Origin: Halioglobus maricola
Lineage (GTDB): Bacteria > Pseudomonadota > Gammaproteobacteria > Pseudomonadales > Halieaceae
Direction of reading: 5' to 3'
Assembly (NCBI RefSeq): GCF_009388985.1
Contig: NZ_CP036422.1
Span: 524,501 to 588,500 of the forward strand
DNA length: 64,000 nt
Below the pieces are notes generated by a model. It ran no database searches, was not told the origin of the DNA, and saw only the letters and a list, made by a program, of their open reading frames with translations. This document shows positions 36,490 to 45,937 of this stretch, in pieces. A program made the translations under genes and the position numbers. Numbering within the stretch: the stretch's first letter is position 1; each line of letters starts with the position of its first letter.

Positions 36490-37221
36490 ATGACTAAAAA
36501 GCGTTTCGCTAATATTAGCCGCGTCGGTGGTACTTTGCGCGAAATGATCGCGCATGGCCGCGTTGCTCTGGTGAACCGCTACTATGACTTTCGCCATGGT
36601 ACCGATACCGCAGCACATCTTTACCTGAACGACTTTCAGGTGCCGGAGGAAGCGCTGGAACACGCGATCTGGTATGCGCCCATAGGCGAGAGTAGTTTGC
36701 GCCAGGCGTTGAGCGCCCTGCCAATTGACAGTAGCGAATATCAATTTATCGATATTGGATGCGGCAAGGGCAGGGCGCTACTGACCGCCAGTGAGTTTCC
36801 TTTCTCCACCATCACGGGGGTGGAGTTCGAGCCCGGGCTTGCGGCCATTGCTCGCAGAAATATCGAAAACGCGCGGATCAGGCATCAGCAGTGTCATCAG
36901 CTACAGGTGCTAACCGAAGATGCCCGGGACTATGCGATTCCCCACGCGGCCTGTATTTTTTTCCTGTACACCCCATTCACCGGCGAGTTGCTGAAACAGG
37001 TATTGCGCAACATTCGCGAGGCAGCGCTCAGCAGTGCCCAACCCATGGTCATCATGTTTCTGGACGATGTGGTACCGGGCAGCCTGGCGCCGCCGGTGCG
37101 TGAGTACCTTGCCCAATGGCCAGGCTGGGAAGCACTGCCAGCCCCTGATACGCGTGACTTGGGTCACCTCTACGCCCTGGATTGGGTCATTTTCCGCACT
37201 CAACAAGAGCCCCGAAAATGA
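36490..37221 (+). CDS. Class I SAM-dependent methyltransferase
   Basis: 243 residues. Motif I, FIDIGCGKGRALLTA, lies near residue 85, followed by the acidic GVEFEP and the IFFLYTPFTGELL strand. This layout occurs in small-molecule and peptide methyltransferases; the substrate cannot be read. The gene starts 13 bp from the divergent SET gene start, so the two may share a promoter region. It could belong to the lasso module or be the first gene of the next region. No clear ribosome-binding site. Confidence 0.7.
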   Translation: MTKKRFANISRVGGTLREMIAHGRVALVNRYYDFRHGTDTAAHLYLNDFQVPEEALEHAIWYAPIGESSLRQALSALPIDSSEYQFIDIGCGKGRALLTASEFPFSTITGVEFEPGLAAIARRNIENARIRHQQCHQLQVLTEDARDYAIPHAACIFFLYTPFTGELLKQVLRNIREAALSSAQPMVIMFLDDVVPGSLAPPVREYLAQWPGWEALPAPDTRDLGHLYALDWVIFRTQQEPRK

Positions 37222-37317
37222 GAAGTACGTCACCCACAGCCAACTGGACGCCCCCCACTGCACCCACGTAAAATCGGGGGTCATATAGTTGGGTTAAGAC
37301 CCTCTCTGGAGAAGAGT

Positions 37318-37803
37318 ATGTACAAGCAAGCTGCCGCCCTGATCGGCGCTGCCGCCCTGATGGCTGCCGCACACACTGCGAGCGCCCAGGGAAATACGAT
37401 CAGCGAAGCTGACGCTATCGCCCTGGTGAAGCAAATGCAGGAAGACAGCGAACCCGGTTTCGAAATGGTAGGCGACCTGGTCGAAGACGGCTGGCCCGTG
37501 GCAGACGCTACCGCGCTGGTCGTGAGCCAGGCTGACCCGGCTTACCGCCGTGGTGCCACCATTTTTGGCATGTGCCTGGCCGGGCGCAACGAGGAAGACG
37601 CCGGTAGCGTCGGTAAAGCCGTGGAGGAAGCCCTGGGCGGCACTGACGAAACCGTGCAGTACGCCGTGAGCACCTTCGATTTCGATGACTGCGAACACTA
37701 CCACTCCCTGCTCAACGACTACGGGGAATCACCCACCCAGGCGGGGCCACCCCAGGGACCGGGCTTTGGTCCAGGCTTTCCACCCGTTAGCCCCTCAAGC
37801 TGA
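37318..37803 (+). CDS. Small exported protein of unknown function
   Basis: 161 residues with a classic signal peptide (AAALIGAAALMAAAHTASAQ). The mature part is acidic and helical with two Cys (IFGMCLAG and FDDCEHYH) that could form one disulphide, and ends in a Pro/Gly-rich tail (PQGPGFGPGFPP). The ribosome-binding site GGAGAAGAG is strong. It directly precedes the exopolysaccharide genes, whose first frame begins at or near its stop, so a role linked to the envelope is possible. Family not recognised. Confidence 0.65.
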   Translation: MYKQAAALIGAAALMAAAHTASAQGNTISEADAIALVKQMQEDSEPGFEMVGDLVEDGWPVADATALVVSQADPAYRRGATIFGMCLAGRNEEDAGSVGKAVEEALGGTDETVQYAVSTFDFDDCEHYHSLLNDYGESPTQAGPPQGPGFGPGFPPVSPSS

Positions 37804-37844
37804 CTTCAGACCGCACAGGGGTAATATTCGCAGCGTTTCTTGCG

Positions 37845-39218
37845 GTGCTCGTATGGGCGCCCATCCCCTTTGCCAGTGCCCGCGTGTGGGGCGCCATGCT
37901 GCTCACCTGCCTCATCGCCATACTGTGTGCTGCGTGGGCGATCGCATCGCTCACCCATCGTGCCCGGCTTCAACAAGACGTCTGGAACATCGCTCGCTGG
38001 CCTCTGCTGGGCCTCTGCCTGGTGCAGCTCTGGGTGGCTTTGCAACTGGTGCACCTGCCCCGGGGCCTGCTGGCCATTCTTAGCCCCCAGGCCGATGCCT
38101 GGCATATTCTCGAGGGTGCCGCGCCCATCAGCCTGGATGTGGAGGCCACGATGCTCCATTTTCTCGAAGGGCTGACGGTGACTGGCGCCTTCTTTTTGGC
38201 CATAGCGCTGGTGAACACGCCGGGCCGCCTCCGCCTGCTACTCGGTGCTCTGGTACTTTCCGGAACCGCCCAGGCCGCCTATGGCGCGCTGATGGTGCTC
38301 ACCGGCATGGAATACGGCTTTCTGGTGGAGAAGTACGCGGGGAAGGGGGCCGCCACGGGCACTTTCGTGAACCGCAATCATTTCGCGGGTTACCTGGTGA
38401 TGTGTCTCGCAGCCGGCATCGGCCTGCTGCTGAGCCAGCTCAATCAGCGCTCGCCAAGTAGCTGGAGAGAGCGCATCCGGGGCTATCTGGAACTCATGCT
38501 CAGTGCCAAAATGCGCCTGCGGGTATACCTCGCCGTGATGGTCGTGGCGCTGGTGCTGAGCCGTTCGCGCATGGGCAACGCTGCGTTCTTTACCAGCCTG
38601 GGGGTGGCCGGCTGCCTGCTATTGTTGACCCAGAAGCGTTTCAGCTGGCGTATTCCCGCCTTCCTGGGGAGCCTGTTGGCGGTGGACATGATGATCCTGG
38701 GGCAGTGGTTTGGTCTCGATAAGGTCGTGGAACGGCTGGAGCAGACGGCACCGGATACCGAGGCTCGGGTGGAATACTTCGGCCCGGGTTTGGATTATGT
38801 GGGCACCTTTGCGGCAACCGGATCGGGCGGTGGTTCTTTCTACGGCATCTTTCCCTACTTCCAACCCGAGAATGTGAAAGGCTTCCTCGATCATGCTCAC
38901 AATGACTACATCGAATTCACGGCTGAGCTCGGTTTTCCGGCGGCCCTGCTGCTGCTCGCGATTTTCCTCGCCAGTGCCTGGCAGGCCTGGCGTGCGCTGG
39001 CCTGCCGCCACTCCCGGCTGTATCAGGGCGCGGCTTTCGCGGTGCTGATGACCAGTTGCTGGGTGCTGATGCACTCGGCGGTGGACTTCAATTTGCAGAT
39101 TCCTGCCAACAGCGTCACTTTTGCCGTGATGCTGGCCCTGGCCTGGGTGGCTCGCGCATTGCCCGTAAATGGTTCCCAGAACCGTGAACTGCGTCAAAGT
39201 GCCAATCAGATTCGCTAG
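37845..39218 (+). CDS. O-antigen ligase/polymerase-like membrane protein
   Basis: 457 residues from GTG 37845, with about ten to twelve membrane segments and the large periplasmic loop typical of Wzy/WaaL proteins (YFGPGLDYVGTFAATGSGGGSF, then FLDHAHNDYIEFTAELG with the conserved His-Asn-Asp). The frame is open upstream to a CTG at 37800 overlapping the preceding stop, and the extra residues (SDRTGVIFAAFLAVLVW) would complete the first helix, so translation may begin there. It heads a GC-rich polysaccharide operon with outer-membrane, Wza and Wzc genes and probably polymerises repeat units. Confidence 0.75.
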   Translation: MLVWAPIPFASARVWGAMLLTCLIAILCAAWAIASLTHRARLQQDVWNIARWPLLGLCLVQLWVALQLVHLPRGLLAILSPQADAWHILEGAAPISLDVEATMLHFLEGLTVTGAFFLAIALVNTPGRLRLLLGALVLSGTAQAAYGALMVLTGMEYGFLVEKYAGKGAATGTFVNRNHFAGYLVMCLAAGIGLLLSQLNQRSPSSWRERIRGYLELMLSAKMRLRVYLAVMVVALVLSRSRMGNAAFFTSLGVAGCLLLLTQKRFSWRIPAFLGSLLAVDMMILGQWFGLDKVVERLEQTAPDTEARVEYFGPGLDYVGTFAATGSGGGSFYGIFPYFQPENVKGFLDHAHNDYIEFTAELGFPAALLLLAIFLASAWQAWRALACRHSRLYQGAAFAVLMTSCWVLMHSAVDFNLQIPANSVTFAVMLALAWVARALPVNGSQNRELRQSANQIR

Positions 39219-39281
39219 GTAAACTCAAGAAATTACTTTAATATCCACGACATAGCTGTGCTTTCCTAAGACAGCAACCTT

Positions 39282-39310
39282 TTGACACGCGTGGAAGACA
39301 TAAACGGAAT
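39282..39310 (+). promoter_or_regulatory. Possible sigma-70 promoter before the barrel gene
   Basis: A perfect -35 box TTGACA (39282-39287) is followed after 17 bp by a poor -10, CGGAAT (39305-39310). The 126-bp gap after the polymerase gene makes a separate promoter reasonable. Confidence 0.3.
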
Positions 39311-39344
39311 GCTTGCATGTACAAGCACCGGCAGGGACGTTCGG

Positions 39345-40574
39345 GTGAAAAATAACCACCAGGGTCGGTGGAAGCAACCAAATGGGCAGCTCGCAGGGCT
39401 GGCTCTGGCGTTGGCCTGTGTTCAAACGGCGCATGCTGTAGATGCGCAATACTTCGAATTGGGCCCCGTCAAAGTAGAGCCTGTGGTGTCGGTAGACGCC
39501 GCATGGGTAGACAACGTGTACCGCGACGCTGAAGACGAGCAGGAATCCTGGGTGATCAAAACGGTTCCGCGTATAGACGCAAGAATCGAAAACGGCCCCA
39601 GCCAATACGCGTTCCGCTACGAGCTACAGGATTGGTACTACACAGACTCGCCCGAGGGCGAAGATGACGATTTCACCGGTCACTTGTTTCGCGGCGACAT
39701 CGATCACCGCTTCAACCTGAAGAACCGGGTTGAGTTGTTCGGCCAGCATCACAAGGCGCATGAAGAGCGCGGCACCGGCCTCACCGAGGGCGGCAGCCTG
39801 AGCCGCTTTACCGACACCCCCGTGGAATACGATGAAGACCGCTATGGCGGCACGTATTTCTATGGTTCTGGTGAGGGCAAAGGGCGGCTGGAACTGGGCG
39901 CCGAGTGGCAGGAAACCGACTACACCAATTACGAGATATATACCGACGGCTTCGACTACGAGCAGGTGCTGTACCAGGGCGTGTTCTACTGGGACGTGCG
40001 CCCCCGTACCGCCCTGGTGTTTGATGCCAGTTACCTGGATGTGACTTACCTGGAGGAGCGCGATAGACGGGCTTCACTGGATAGCGATGAGATCCGCCTG
40101 CTTATGGGTGTCAGCTGGGAAGCCAGTGGCAAGACCCGCGGCGAGGTTAAAATTGGTGGCTACGAGCGTGAGTTTGAGGACCCCCGCAGGGACAAAGCCG
40201 ATGGCTTTGCGTGGGACATCAAGTTTAACTACCGCCCCAAAACCTACTCTTCTTTCGACTTGACCGCGCGGCAGCTCTCTCACGAGACCAATGGCTTCGG
40301 CGACTATATCGAAACACAGGAATACACCTTCAACTGGCTGCGACTGTTCCGCCGAAACTGGCAGAGTAAGCTGGGCGTGTTGTTTGCCAACGACGATTAC
40401 AGCGGCATCGAACGCGAAGACCAGCGCCTGCATATCGAGTGGACCCTGCAAAAGCCCGTTAAACGCTGGCTGGACCTGGGTGTAGGTTGGCGCTTCGAAG
40501 ACCGTGAATCAGACGACGATAACTTCACGTACAACCGCCAGTCCTTGTTTGTCACGATGAAAGCCAGCTTGTAA
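39345..40574 (+). CDS. Outer-membrane beta-barrel protein of the exopolysaccharide system
   Basis: 409 residues from GTG 39345 (AGGGA ribosome-binding site 7 bases upstream), with a signal peptide (LAGLALALACVQTAHA, then VDAQYFELG). The rest is a series of alternating amphipathic strands rich in aromatic and acidic residues (YAFRYELQDWYYTD, GTYFYGSGEGKGRLELGAEWQE) ending in LFVTMKASL, typical of a BBP2/EpsL-type barrel of ~16-18 strands. Such proteins accompany Wza-like exporters. The frame can be extended to TTG 39282, but that codon is part of a -35 box. Confidence 0.75.
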   Translation: MKNNHQGRWKQPNGQLAGLALALACVQTAHAVDAQYFELGPVKVEPVVSVDAAWVDNVYRDAEDEQESWVIKTVPRIDARIENGPSQYAFRYELQDWYYTDSPEGEDDDFTGHLFRGDIDHRFNLKNRVELFGQHHKAHEERGTGLTEGGSLSRFTDTPVEYDEDRYGGTYFYGSGEGKGRLELGAEWQETDYTNYEIYTDGFDYEQVLYQGVFYWDVRPRTALVFDASYLDVTYLEERDRRASLDSDEIRLLMGVSWEASGKTRGEVKIGGYEREFEDPRRDKADGFAWDIKFNYRPKTYSSFDLTARQLSHETNGFGDYIETQEYTFNWLRLFRRNWQSKLGVLFANDDYSGIEREDQRLHIEWTLQKPVKRWLDLGVGWRFEDRESDDDNFTYNRQSLFVTMKASL

Positions 40575-40930
40575 TGCCTGGCAAGGCCCCCAGATTCTTC
40601 TCGGTGGCCTTGCTGCTTGCAGCTGCAGGTGTCATTGCAGCCACGGCTCCGAAAATCCCATCCGATTTTAAATACACCGCCCTTGGCACTGAACTGAGCT
40701 TCTGGACCCGAGAGGGTTACCGCCCCACGCCTGACACGCGCAGGGCAACGGTGGCGGCGTCCATCGAGTTGGCGGAAGCGCACCCGCACCGCGCAACCTA
40801 TCAGGCCCTGGCGGCCATGGCGCTTGCAGGCCAAGCCAGGCTGAGCTTCGACCCACAGGTGAGTAAAGCCGCGACTGAAGAATCCACCCGGTTTAGCCAC
40901 CGAGCAAAGCAATTGCGCCCGAAGGGCTAA
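40574..40930 (+). CDS. Small exported protein in the exopolysaccharide operon
   Basis: 118 residues, with a signal or anchor helix (FFSVALLLAAAGVIAATAP) and a short helical mature part (VAASIELAEAHPHRATYQALAAMALAGQ) resembling a single TPR-like helical pair. The start overlaps the barrel gene stop by one base (TAATG). No motif indicates an activity. Position suggests an accessory exopolysaccharide factor. Confidence 0.55.
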   Translation: MPGKAPRFFSVALLLAAAGVIAATAPKIPSDFKYTALGTELSFWTREGYRPTPDTRRATVAASIELAEAHPHRATYQALAAMALAGQARLSFDPQVSKAATEESTRFSHRAKQLRPKG

Positions 40931-40995
40931 CGCGCGAAAATGACTGCCATAGTCTTTTGGCCAGCCTGAACACGATGTTGCTCATTTCAGCAAAA

Positions 40996-41532
40996 ATGAA
41001 AATCGCGCTCACCACCTTATTCATGTTTGCCGTGTCTGTGCTGTCTGGTGGGCCAATGGCGCTGGCGCAGGACGCCTATAAACTCTCCTCCGGTGACACC
41101 ATATCCATTCATGTCTACGGCGAGCCCGACCTGACCTTCGACTCGGTGTTGATCGGCCAGAATGGCAGAATCTCTTATCCCTTTCTGGGTGAGCTGAAGG
41201 TAGCGGGGCAATCGACCGCCGAACTTGAGCAGCGTATCGAGAGCAACCTGCAGCCGGACTACCTGATAGACCCACGGGTATCCGTTTCCATGGTCAAATA
41301 CCGCCTGTTCTTCGTCAATGGTGAGGTGAAGAACCCCGGCGGTGTGGATTTCCAGCCCGGCCTCACGCTGAGAAAAGCCGTGTCCCTGGCCGGCGGCTTT
41401 ACCGAGCGGGCCAACCGTAAGAAGGTGTTGCTTATTCAGGAGGCCGACCCGAATCGCGAAGAGCAGGAGGTGGGCCTGGATTACAAGATCCAGCCCGGCG
41501 ACATCATCACTGTGCAGGACACTTTTTTCTAG
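40996..41532 (+). CDS. Wza-like polysaccharide export protein
   Basis: 178 residues from ATG 40996, with a signal peptide (LTTLFMFAVSVLSGGPMALA, then QDAYKLS). The polysaccharide export domain follows (YKLSSGDTISIHVYGEPDLTFDSVLIGQNGRISYPFLGELKVAGQ in positions ~27-70) and an SLBB-like segment (FVNGEVKNPGGVDFQPGLTL). No lipobox Cys is seen, unlike E. coli Wza, so this is the short, non-lipidated type that works with a separate outer-membrane barrel, such as the one encoded just upstream. Two earlier in-frame starts (40957, 40975) would spoil the signal peptide. The last codon abuts the Wzc gene. Confidence 0.82.
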   Translation: MKIALTTLFMFAVSVLSGGPMALAQDAYKLSSGDTISIHVYGEPDLTFDSVLIGQNGRISYPFLGELKVAGQSTAELEQRIESNLQPDYLIDPRVSVSMVKYRLFFVNGEVKNPGGVDFQPGLTLRKAVSLAGGFTERANRKKVLLIQEADPNREEQEVGLDYKIQPGDIITVQDTFF

Positions 41533-43734
41533 ATGAACGGCCAGCAACCACAACCCGTTATGCCTGCGCAGCAAGCCGACGACGACTTCATAGACCTGGC
41601 CAAACTCCTGCACGCACTGCTGCGCTACAAATGGGGCATCATCGGCCTGGCGCTACTCAGTGCGCTGCTTACGGGCCTATATGTGCAAACCCTTGAGCCC
41701 ACATACCGCGCCAGCGCCTCCATTGTATTGGAGGCTCAAGAGACCCAGGTGGTTAATGTAGACAACTACAACAGCTACAATTATCGCAACTACGACTACT
41801 TTCAAACCCAATTTGAGTTGCTGAAAAGCCAGGACATTGCCGAGCGTGTGGTGCGCCGGCTGAAGCTGCAAGACCACCCGTTCTTCAACCCGAAAGAAGA
41901 GAAAGAGCCCAGCTTCAATGTGAGGGCCGCCATCACATCCTTGCTACCAGCCAGGGAGCAGGCTGCTCCGGTGCAGCTAAGCGAGGCGGAAAAGGAAGAG
42001 CTTAAGATCCAGGGAATCACCGCCTATGTGGCCGGCGGGCTCAGTGTTCAGCCGGTGGATTACAGCTACATTGCTTACCTCACTTTTGAATCCTCCGACC
42101 CAAAGCTCGCGGCCCAGATCGTGAACACGATGGCCGAGGAATTTATTCAGGCTAACCTGGAAGTGCGCCTTGAAGGCACCGTGCAGGCCACAGGCTGGCT
42201 CACAGAGCGCCTTGACGCCTTGCAGCAAAACCTGAGTGATAGCGAACAAGCCTTGCATGACTTCCGCGAGCGGGAAGGCCTGGTACAGGTTCAGGGCACC
42301 ACCAACCTGGGCGGCAATGAGCTACAGGCACTTTCCCAGCGCTTGGAGGATGCGCGTAGGGTGCGCATTGAAGCTGAGAACATCAAGGACAATGTGCAAG
42401 GCCTGCCCAATGCGAGTACGGATGAACTGATGACTGTGCCTGCGGTGCTGCAGCACGAGTTGATACGTGAGCTGAAGCGCACCCAGAGCCAGGCTGAGCG
42501 CAAGGTGGCGGAGCTTGGCAAGCGCTACGGCGCTAAACATCCGAAGATGATCGCCGCCCGGAGCGACCTGGACGCGGCAAATGACGACCTGGCCCGAGAG
42601 GTCAGAAAAATTGTTTCCGGAATCAGCCGTGAGTACGAGCTGGCCTTGCGCAATGAACAGCAACTTCAGGCCAACTGGGAGGCCCGCAAGGAGGAAATGC
42701 AAGACTTCAACCGCGTGGAATTTGAGCTGACGAAGCTGGAACGTGTGGTAGAGACTAACCGGCAGCTTTACGACATCTTCTTCAGCCGGATAAGAAACAT
42801 GAGCGAAACCGGCGGCTTCGAAAAGCCCCACGCCCGCCTGGTGGACAGGGCACTGCCGCCGTCTGCACCGTTCAAACCCAACAAGCGCCTGAGCGTGATG
42901 CTCGCCCTGGTCCTGGGCGGTATGCTCGGCTGTGGTATCGCGATCTTGCTTGACCTGCTCGATAACACCGTAAAGTCACCGGACGATGTCGCCGACAAGC
43001 TGCGTGTGCCTTTGCTAGGTACGCTGCCCAAAGTCGATGTCGCCGAAGGTGGTTATATCGAGCACATCTGGCAAAAACAGAACAGCCATTTTGCAGAATC
43101 TATACGCAGCCTGCGTACGAGCATCTTACTGGCCAATGTAGACAGCCCCGCCCAAGTGATCGTGGTTACCAGCACCTTGCCGGGTGAGGGGAAGTCGACG
43201 ATTTCACTCAACCTCGGGGCCGCCATCGGCCAGATGGAACATGTCTTGGTAATCGGCGCCGACCTGCGCCGCCCCAGCCTGGCGGCAAAGTGTGGGCTGG
43301 AGCCCAACCACAAGGGCCTGAGCCACTTTGTATCCGGCACAGAAGAGCTTGATGATTGCATTGAGTACCTCGAAGACATTGGTATCCACGTTATGCCGGC
43401 TGGCGTGATACCCCCCAATCCGCTGGAAATGATCAGCTCGAAACGGTTCATCGACGCGCTGCAGACCCTGCGCACCCGATTCGATCGGATTGTTCTGGAT
43501 TCCGCCCCCGTGCAGGCGGTGAGTGATGCCCTGGTGCTCACCAGCTACGCTGATTCTGCCATCTACGTGGTAAAGGCTGACGCTACGGCTGCCGCCCAGG
43601 CCCAGCGAGGGCTGGCCAGCATGGTAGGGAGTAATGAACCACTGGCTGGCGTGGTGCTCAACCAGTTCGAAGCCAAACGAGCGGGCCGCTACTTTAGTAA
43701 AGACCGCTACTACCAGTACGGCGAGTATTATTAG
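41533..43734 (+). CDS. Wzc-like polysaccharide co-polymerase / tyrosine autokinase
   Basis: 733 residues: an N-terminal Wzz domain with a membrane helix (GIIGLALLSALLTGLYVQ), a long periplasmic coiled coil (about 200-420), a GNVR-like segment and second helix (LSVMLALVLGGMLGCGIAILL), then a cytosolic BY-kinase domain. Walker A is TLPGEGKST near residue 552, Walker A' VLVIGADLRRPS, and Walker B IVLDSAPV. The C-terminus is a tyrosine cluster (FSKDRYYQYGEYY), the usual autophosphorylation tail. It controls polymer length and export with the Wza-like protein. It is the last gene of the GC-rich block; the sequence turns AT-rich right after it. Confidence 0.9.
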   Translation: MNGQQPQPVMPAQQADDDFIDLAKLLHALLRYKWGIIGLALLSALLTGLYVQTLEPTYRASASIVLEAQETQVVNVDNYNSYNYRNYDYFQTQFELLKSQDIAERVVRRLKLQDHPFFNPKEEKEPSFNVRAAITSLLPAREQAAPVQLSEAEKEELKIQGITAYVAGGLSVQPVDYSYIAYLTFESSDPKLAAQIVNTMAEEFIQANLEVRLEGTVQATGWLTERLDALQQNLSDSEQALHDFREREGLVQVQGTTNLGGNELQALSQRLEDARRVRIEAENIKDNVQGLPNASTDELMTVPAVLQHELIRELKRTQSQAERKVAELGKRYGAKHPKMIAARSDLDAANDDLAREVRKIVSGISREYELALRNEQQLQANWEARKEEMQDFNRVEFELTKLERVVETNRQLYDIFFSRIRNMSETGGFEKPHARLVDRALPPSAPFKPNKRLSVMLALVLGGMLGCGIAILLDLLDNTVKSPDDVADKLRVPLLGTLPKVDVAEGGYIEHIWQKQNSHFAESIRSLRTSILLANVDSPAQVIVVTSTLPGEGKSTISLNLGAAIGQMEHVLVIGADLRRPSLAAKCGLEPNHKGLSHFVSGTEELDDCIEYLEDIGIHVMPAGVIPPNPLEMISSKRFIDALQTLRTRFDRIVLDSAPVQAVSDALVLTSYADSAIYVVKADATAAAQAQRGLASMVGSNEPLAGVVLNQFEAKRAGRYFSKDRYYQYGEYY

Positions 43735-44188
43735 GTAAGCAAGGAGTAGCTTTGTGAGTTTGGGTCAAGGTTTAGAAATGCTCCGTGATTCACGTCTTCC
43801 TCGGCATAGGTGGCGACAACTTACCAGGCATTATCACGCCTCTGCTATAGTCGCTTGCTTTCTCGCCGGTATAGGTAATAAAGAAAAACGGGTTTTTGCT
43901 TGTAGCAGGAACAGTGAGATTTCTAGGTTGTACAGTATCTGTGCTCCTTTCGATACGGCAGTAAATCGGCTTGTAGTAAAAATACAGATGTTGATGAGCT
44001 CGGTTTTCTAGATTAGTCAGAGCTTTCTCTTCTCGCGCTCGATTTTTCTTTCTGGCTAGGATTTCAGAGAATAGAAAACAATGCTGATCAGCCATTAGAA
44101 TAGGGATGAAGATAGTCCAGCAGAGATTTAATGTGGGAAACTGGCATTTTCTTGCTTCTCCCGAATTCTTTAGCGTAGGAACACGTTT
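43735..44188. other. Non-coding junction into the AT-rich polysaccharide island
   Basis: 454 bp without a convincing gene. Short frames on both strands (for example 43754-44011 +) have no ribosome-binding sites or recognisable protein features. Base composition falls visibly here. I see no IS ends, tRNA or JUMPstart element. Confidence 0.5.
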
Positions 44189-45019
44189 ATGAAAGCTAGC
44201 TTTGAACATGATTTTGACAAGTATTTGGCCGGCGAAGAGCTATATGGTGATGATTTTTCTATAGAGAAAATACAAGAATGGTATGAAGCTGAAGAAGAAG
44301 GATATGCAGACAAAATACGCGAAAAGGGTAAGCCCCTAGATTCATCACAATATCTTTACAACAAATTGCAGACTAAACATTGTTATAACTATTTACCTAA
44401 GGACACTGTTCTTGATCATGTCCTAGGGTTTGGTAGCGCGCATGGATACGAGTTTGAACCAATTGCAGGAATGATCAAGGAACTATCGATTATTGAACCT
44501 TCTGGACTCTTTCCGACTAAAACGATATTTGGCATACCAGCGAATTATGTAAAACCTGAAGTTGAAGGTGATTTGCCATTTGAATCAGGCTCATTCGATT
44601 TAGTCACATGCTTCGGTGTATTACACCATATTCCAAACGTATCAAAAGTTCTTGAAGAAATGTCACGCTGTCTGAAAACAGGAGGGCATTTGGTGATAAG
44701 GGAGCCAATATGTAGTCAAGGCGATTGGAGAAAACCCAGGAAAGCTCTCACGCTAAATGAGCGCGGGATTCCACTGAATATATTCCGAGATATTATTTTG
44801 AAGTTGAATCTCACCACAGTTAATGAGCAAGTGATTGTATTTAGGCCTGTCGTTAAACTATGGCAAATCTTAGGTCTGGGACATCCATATACGTCTAACT
44901 TTGGGGTAGAGGTCGATAGGATTCTTAGTGATCTTTTTCTATGGAACAATAGATATCATCCTAAATCCTTTACTGAAAGGTTCACGCCAACTGCGGTAAT
45001 GTATGTTCTAAAAAAGTGA
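44189..45019 (+). CDS. Class I methyltransferase of the polysaccharide island
   Basis: 276 residues with a methyltransferase-11-like core. The motif I region is unusual (VLDHVLGFGSAHGYEFEPI instead of DxGxGxG), but the later signature is clear: LPFESGSFDLVTCFGVLHHIPNVSKVLEEMSRCLKTGG, spanning residues ~131-170, shown here in part as FGVLHHIPNV. Such enzymes modify sugars or other small groups in surface polysaccharides. The gene is AT-rich and stands alone, with non-coding stretches on both sides. Confidence 0.7.
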   Translation: MKASFEHDFDKYLAGEELYGDDFSIEKIQEWYEAEEEGYADKIREKGKPLDSSQYLYNKLQTKHCYNYLPKDTVLDHVLGFGSAHGYEFEPIAGMIKELSIIEPSGLFPTKTIFGIPANYVKPEVEGDLPFESGSFDLVTCFGVLHHIPNVSKVLEEMSRCLKTGGHLVIREPICSQGDWRKPRKALTLNERGIPLNIFRDIILKLNLTTVNEQVIVFRPVVKLWQILGLGHPYTSNFGVEVDRILSDLFLWNNRYHPKSFTERFTPTAVMYVLKK

Positions 45020-45937
45020 ATTGATGAAACATAGGAAGCGGCGCCTTTGTACAATGAATCTTTCAAGCTCTTCAGCTAGGAGCTAACATGTGCGTGTAGC
45101 CTAATATGAGCAATATATCCTGCTCCTGAGTGCTATATTCCTGACCTTTTGCAGAAAAGTAGATCGCAGAAATGCCCCTAATGCTATTGTTACGTAGGTT
45201 ACATTCCCTTAACTGAGTTGATCAGTCCTATTGTTTGAACCCCCCTCTACAAGGGTTGTCCAAGGCATGCAGGAAATTTCGATGCGACGGTCACATTTGG
45301 GATCCAAAAATCGCTTTGATCACTCCTGCCGCGAGCTTTAGATGAATGTGCTGAGCAACAATAGTTGAGTACACCAAAGAAATTCAGAGTCTTTGTCTGT
45401 GCTCTAAACAGGGAACCACTGCCGGTAAGTCGACCCTTCTGGCGATACACTGAGTCCTGGCCATCGGGTATCGTCGATAGCGCGCTTGATTTCGGAAATT
45501 GCGTGTGCTGGCAATCACGATTGATCTTGGATTGCTGGCATCACGAACGAATCGAGAGGATGAGCGTATAGAACTCCAGCCAGGTTGCCCCCAACAGCAG
45601 CGCTGCGACACTCGCCATGAACTAGCCTCGATTGCGCCGACTAGAAGGGCAGGGGAGGACTGTTTCCAGATGGTCCATTACAAGTCATACATAAAGAAGC
45701 AGAACTTATATGTGGAATAATTCAACTGTGCTTTTCGATAGAGAATGCTGAATTTCTTAGTCAGCACAGCGTTGGTCTAGATGCAATATCTGTATAGCTG
45801 CTGGATCAAAATGGCATACAAAAATGGATGTCATGGTTCCTCTGGAATCGTGTGTCCAAAGAAGTATATGGTGGCCAAGAATAAGGTCGAAACAAACGCT
45901 AGATCGTGTTGCATATCAGGGGATCATATCCGTACTT
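45020..45937. other. Long stretch without a recognisable gene
   Basis: About 0.9 kb between a methyltransferase and the flippase. Composition changes inside it: 45240-45660 is more GC-rich than the sequence around it, as if a remnant of another gene was left. Frames on both strands are short, and none gives a protein I can place. No inverted-repeat ends or target duplications were noticed. Confidence 0.4.

Noticed and set aside
43754..44209. Short frames on both strands after the Wzc gene (85 and 139 codons)
   Set aside because: No ribosome-binding sites, no domain-like sequence, and they overlap each other in a transition of base composition.
45247..45720. GC-richer frames considered as a transposase remnant
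   Set aside because: I could not find DDE-type or IS-specific motifs, nor terminal inverted repeats; only a non-coding note is justified.
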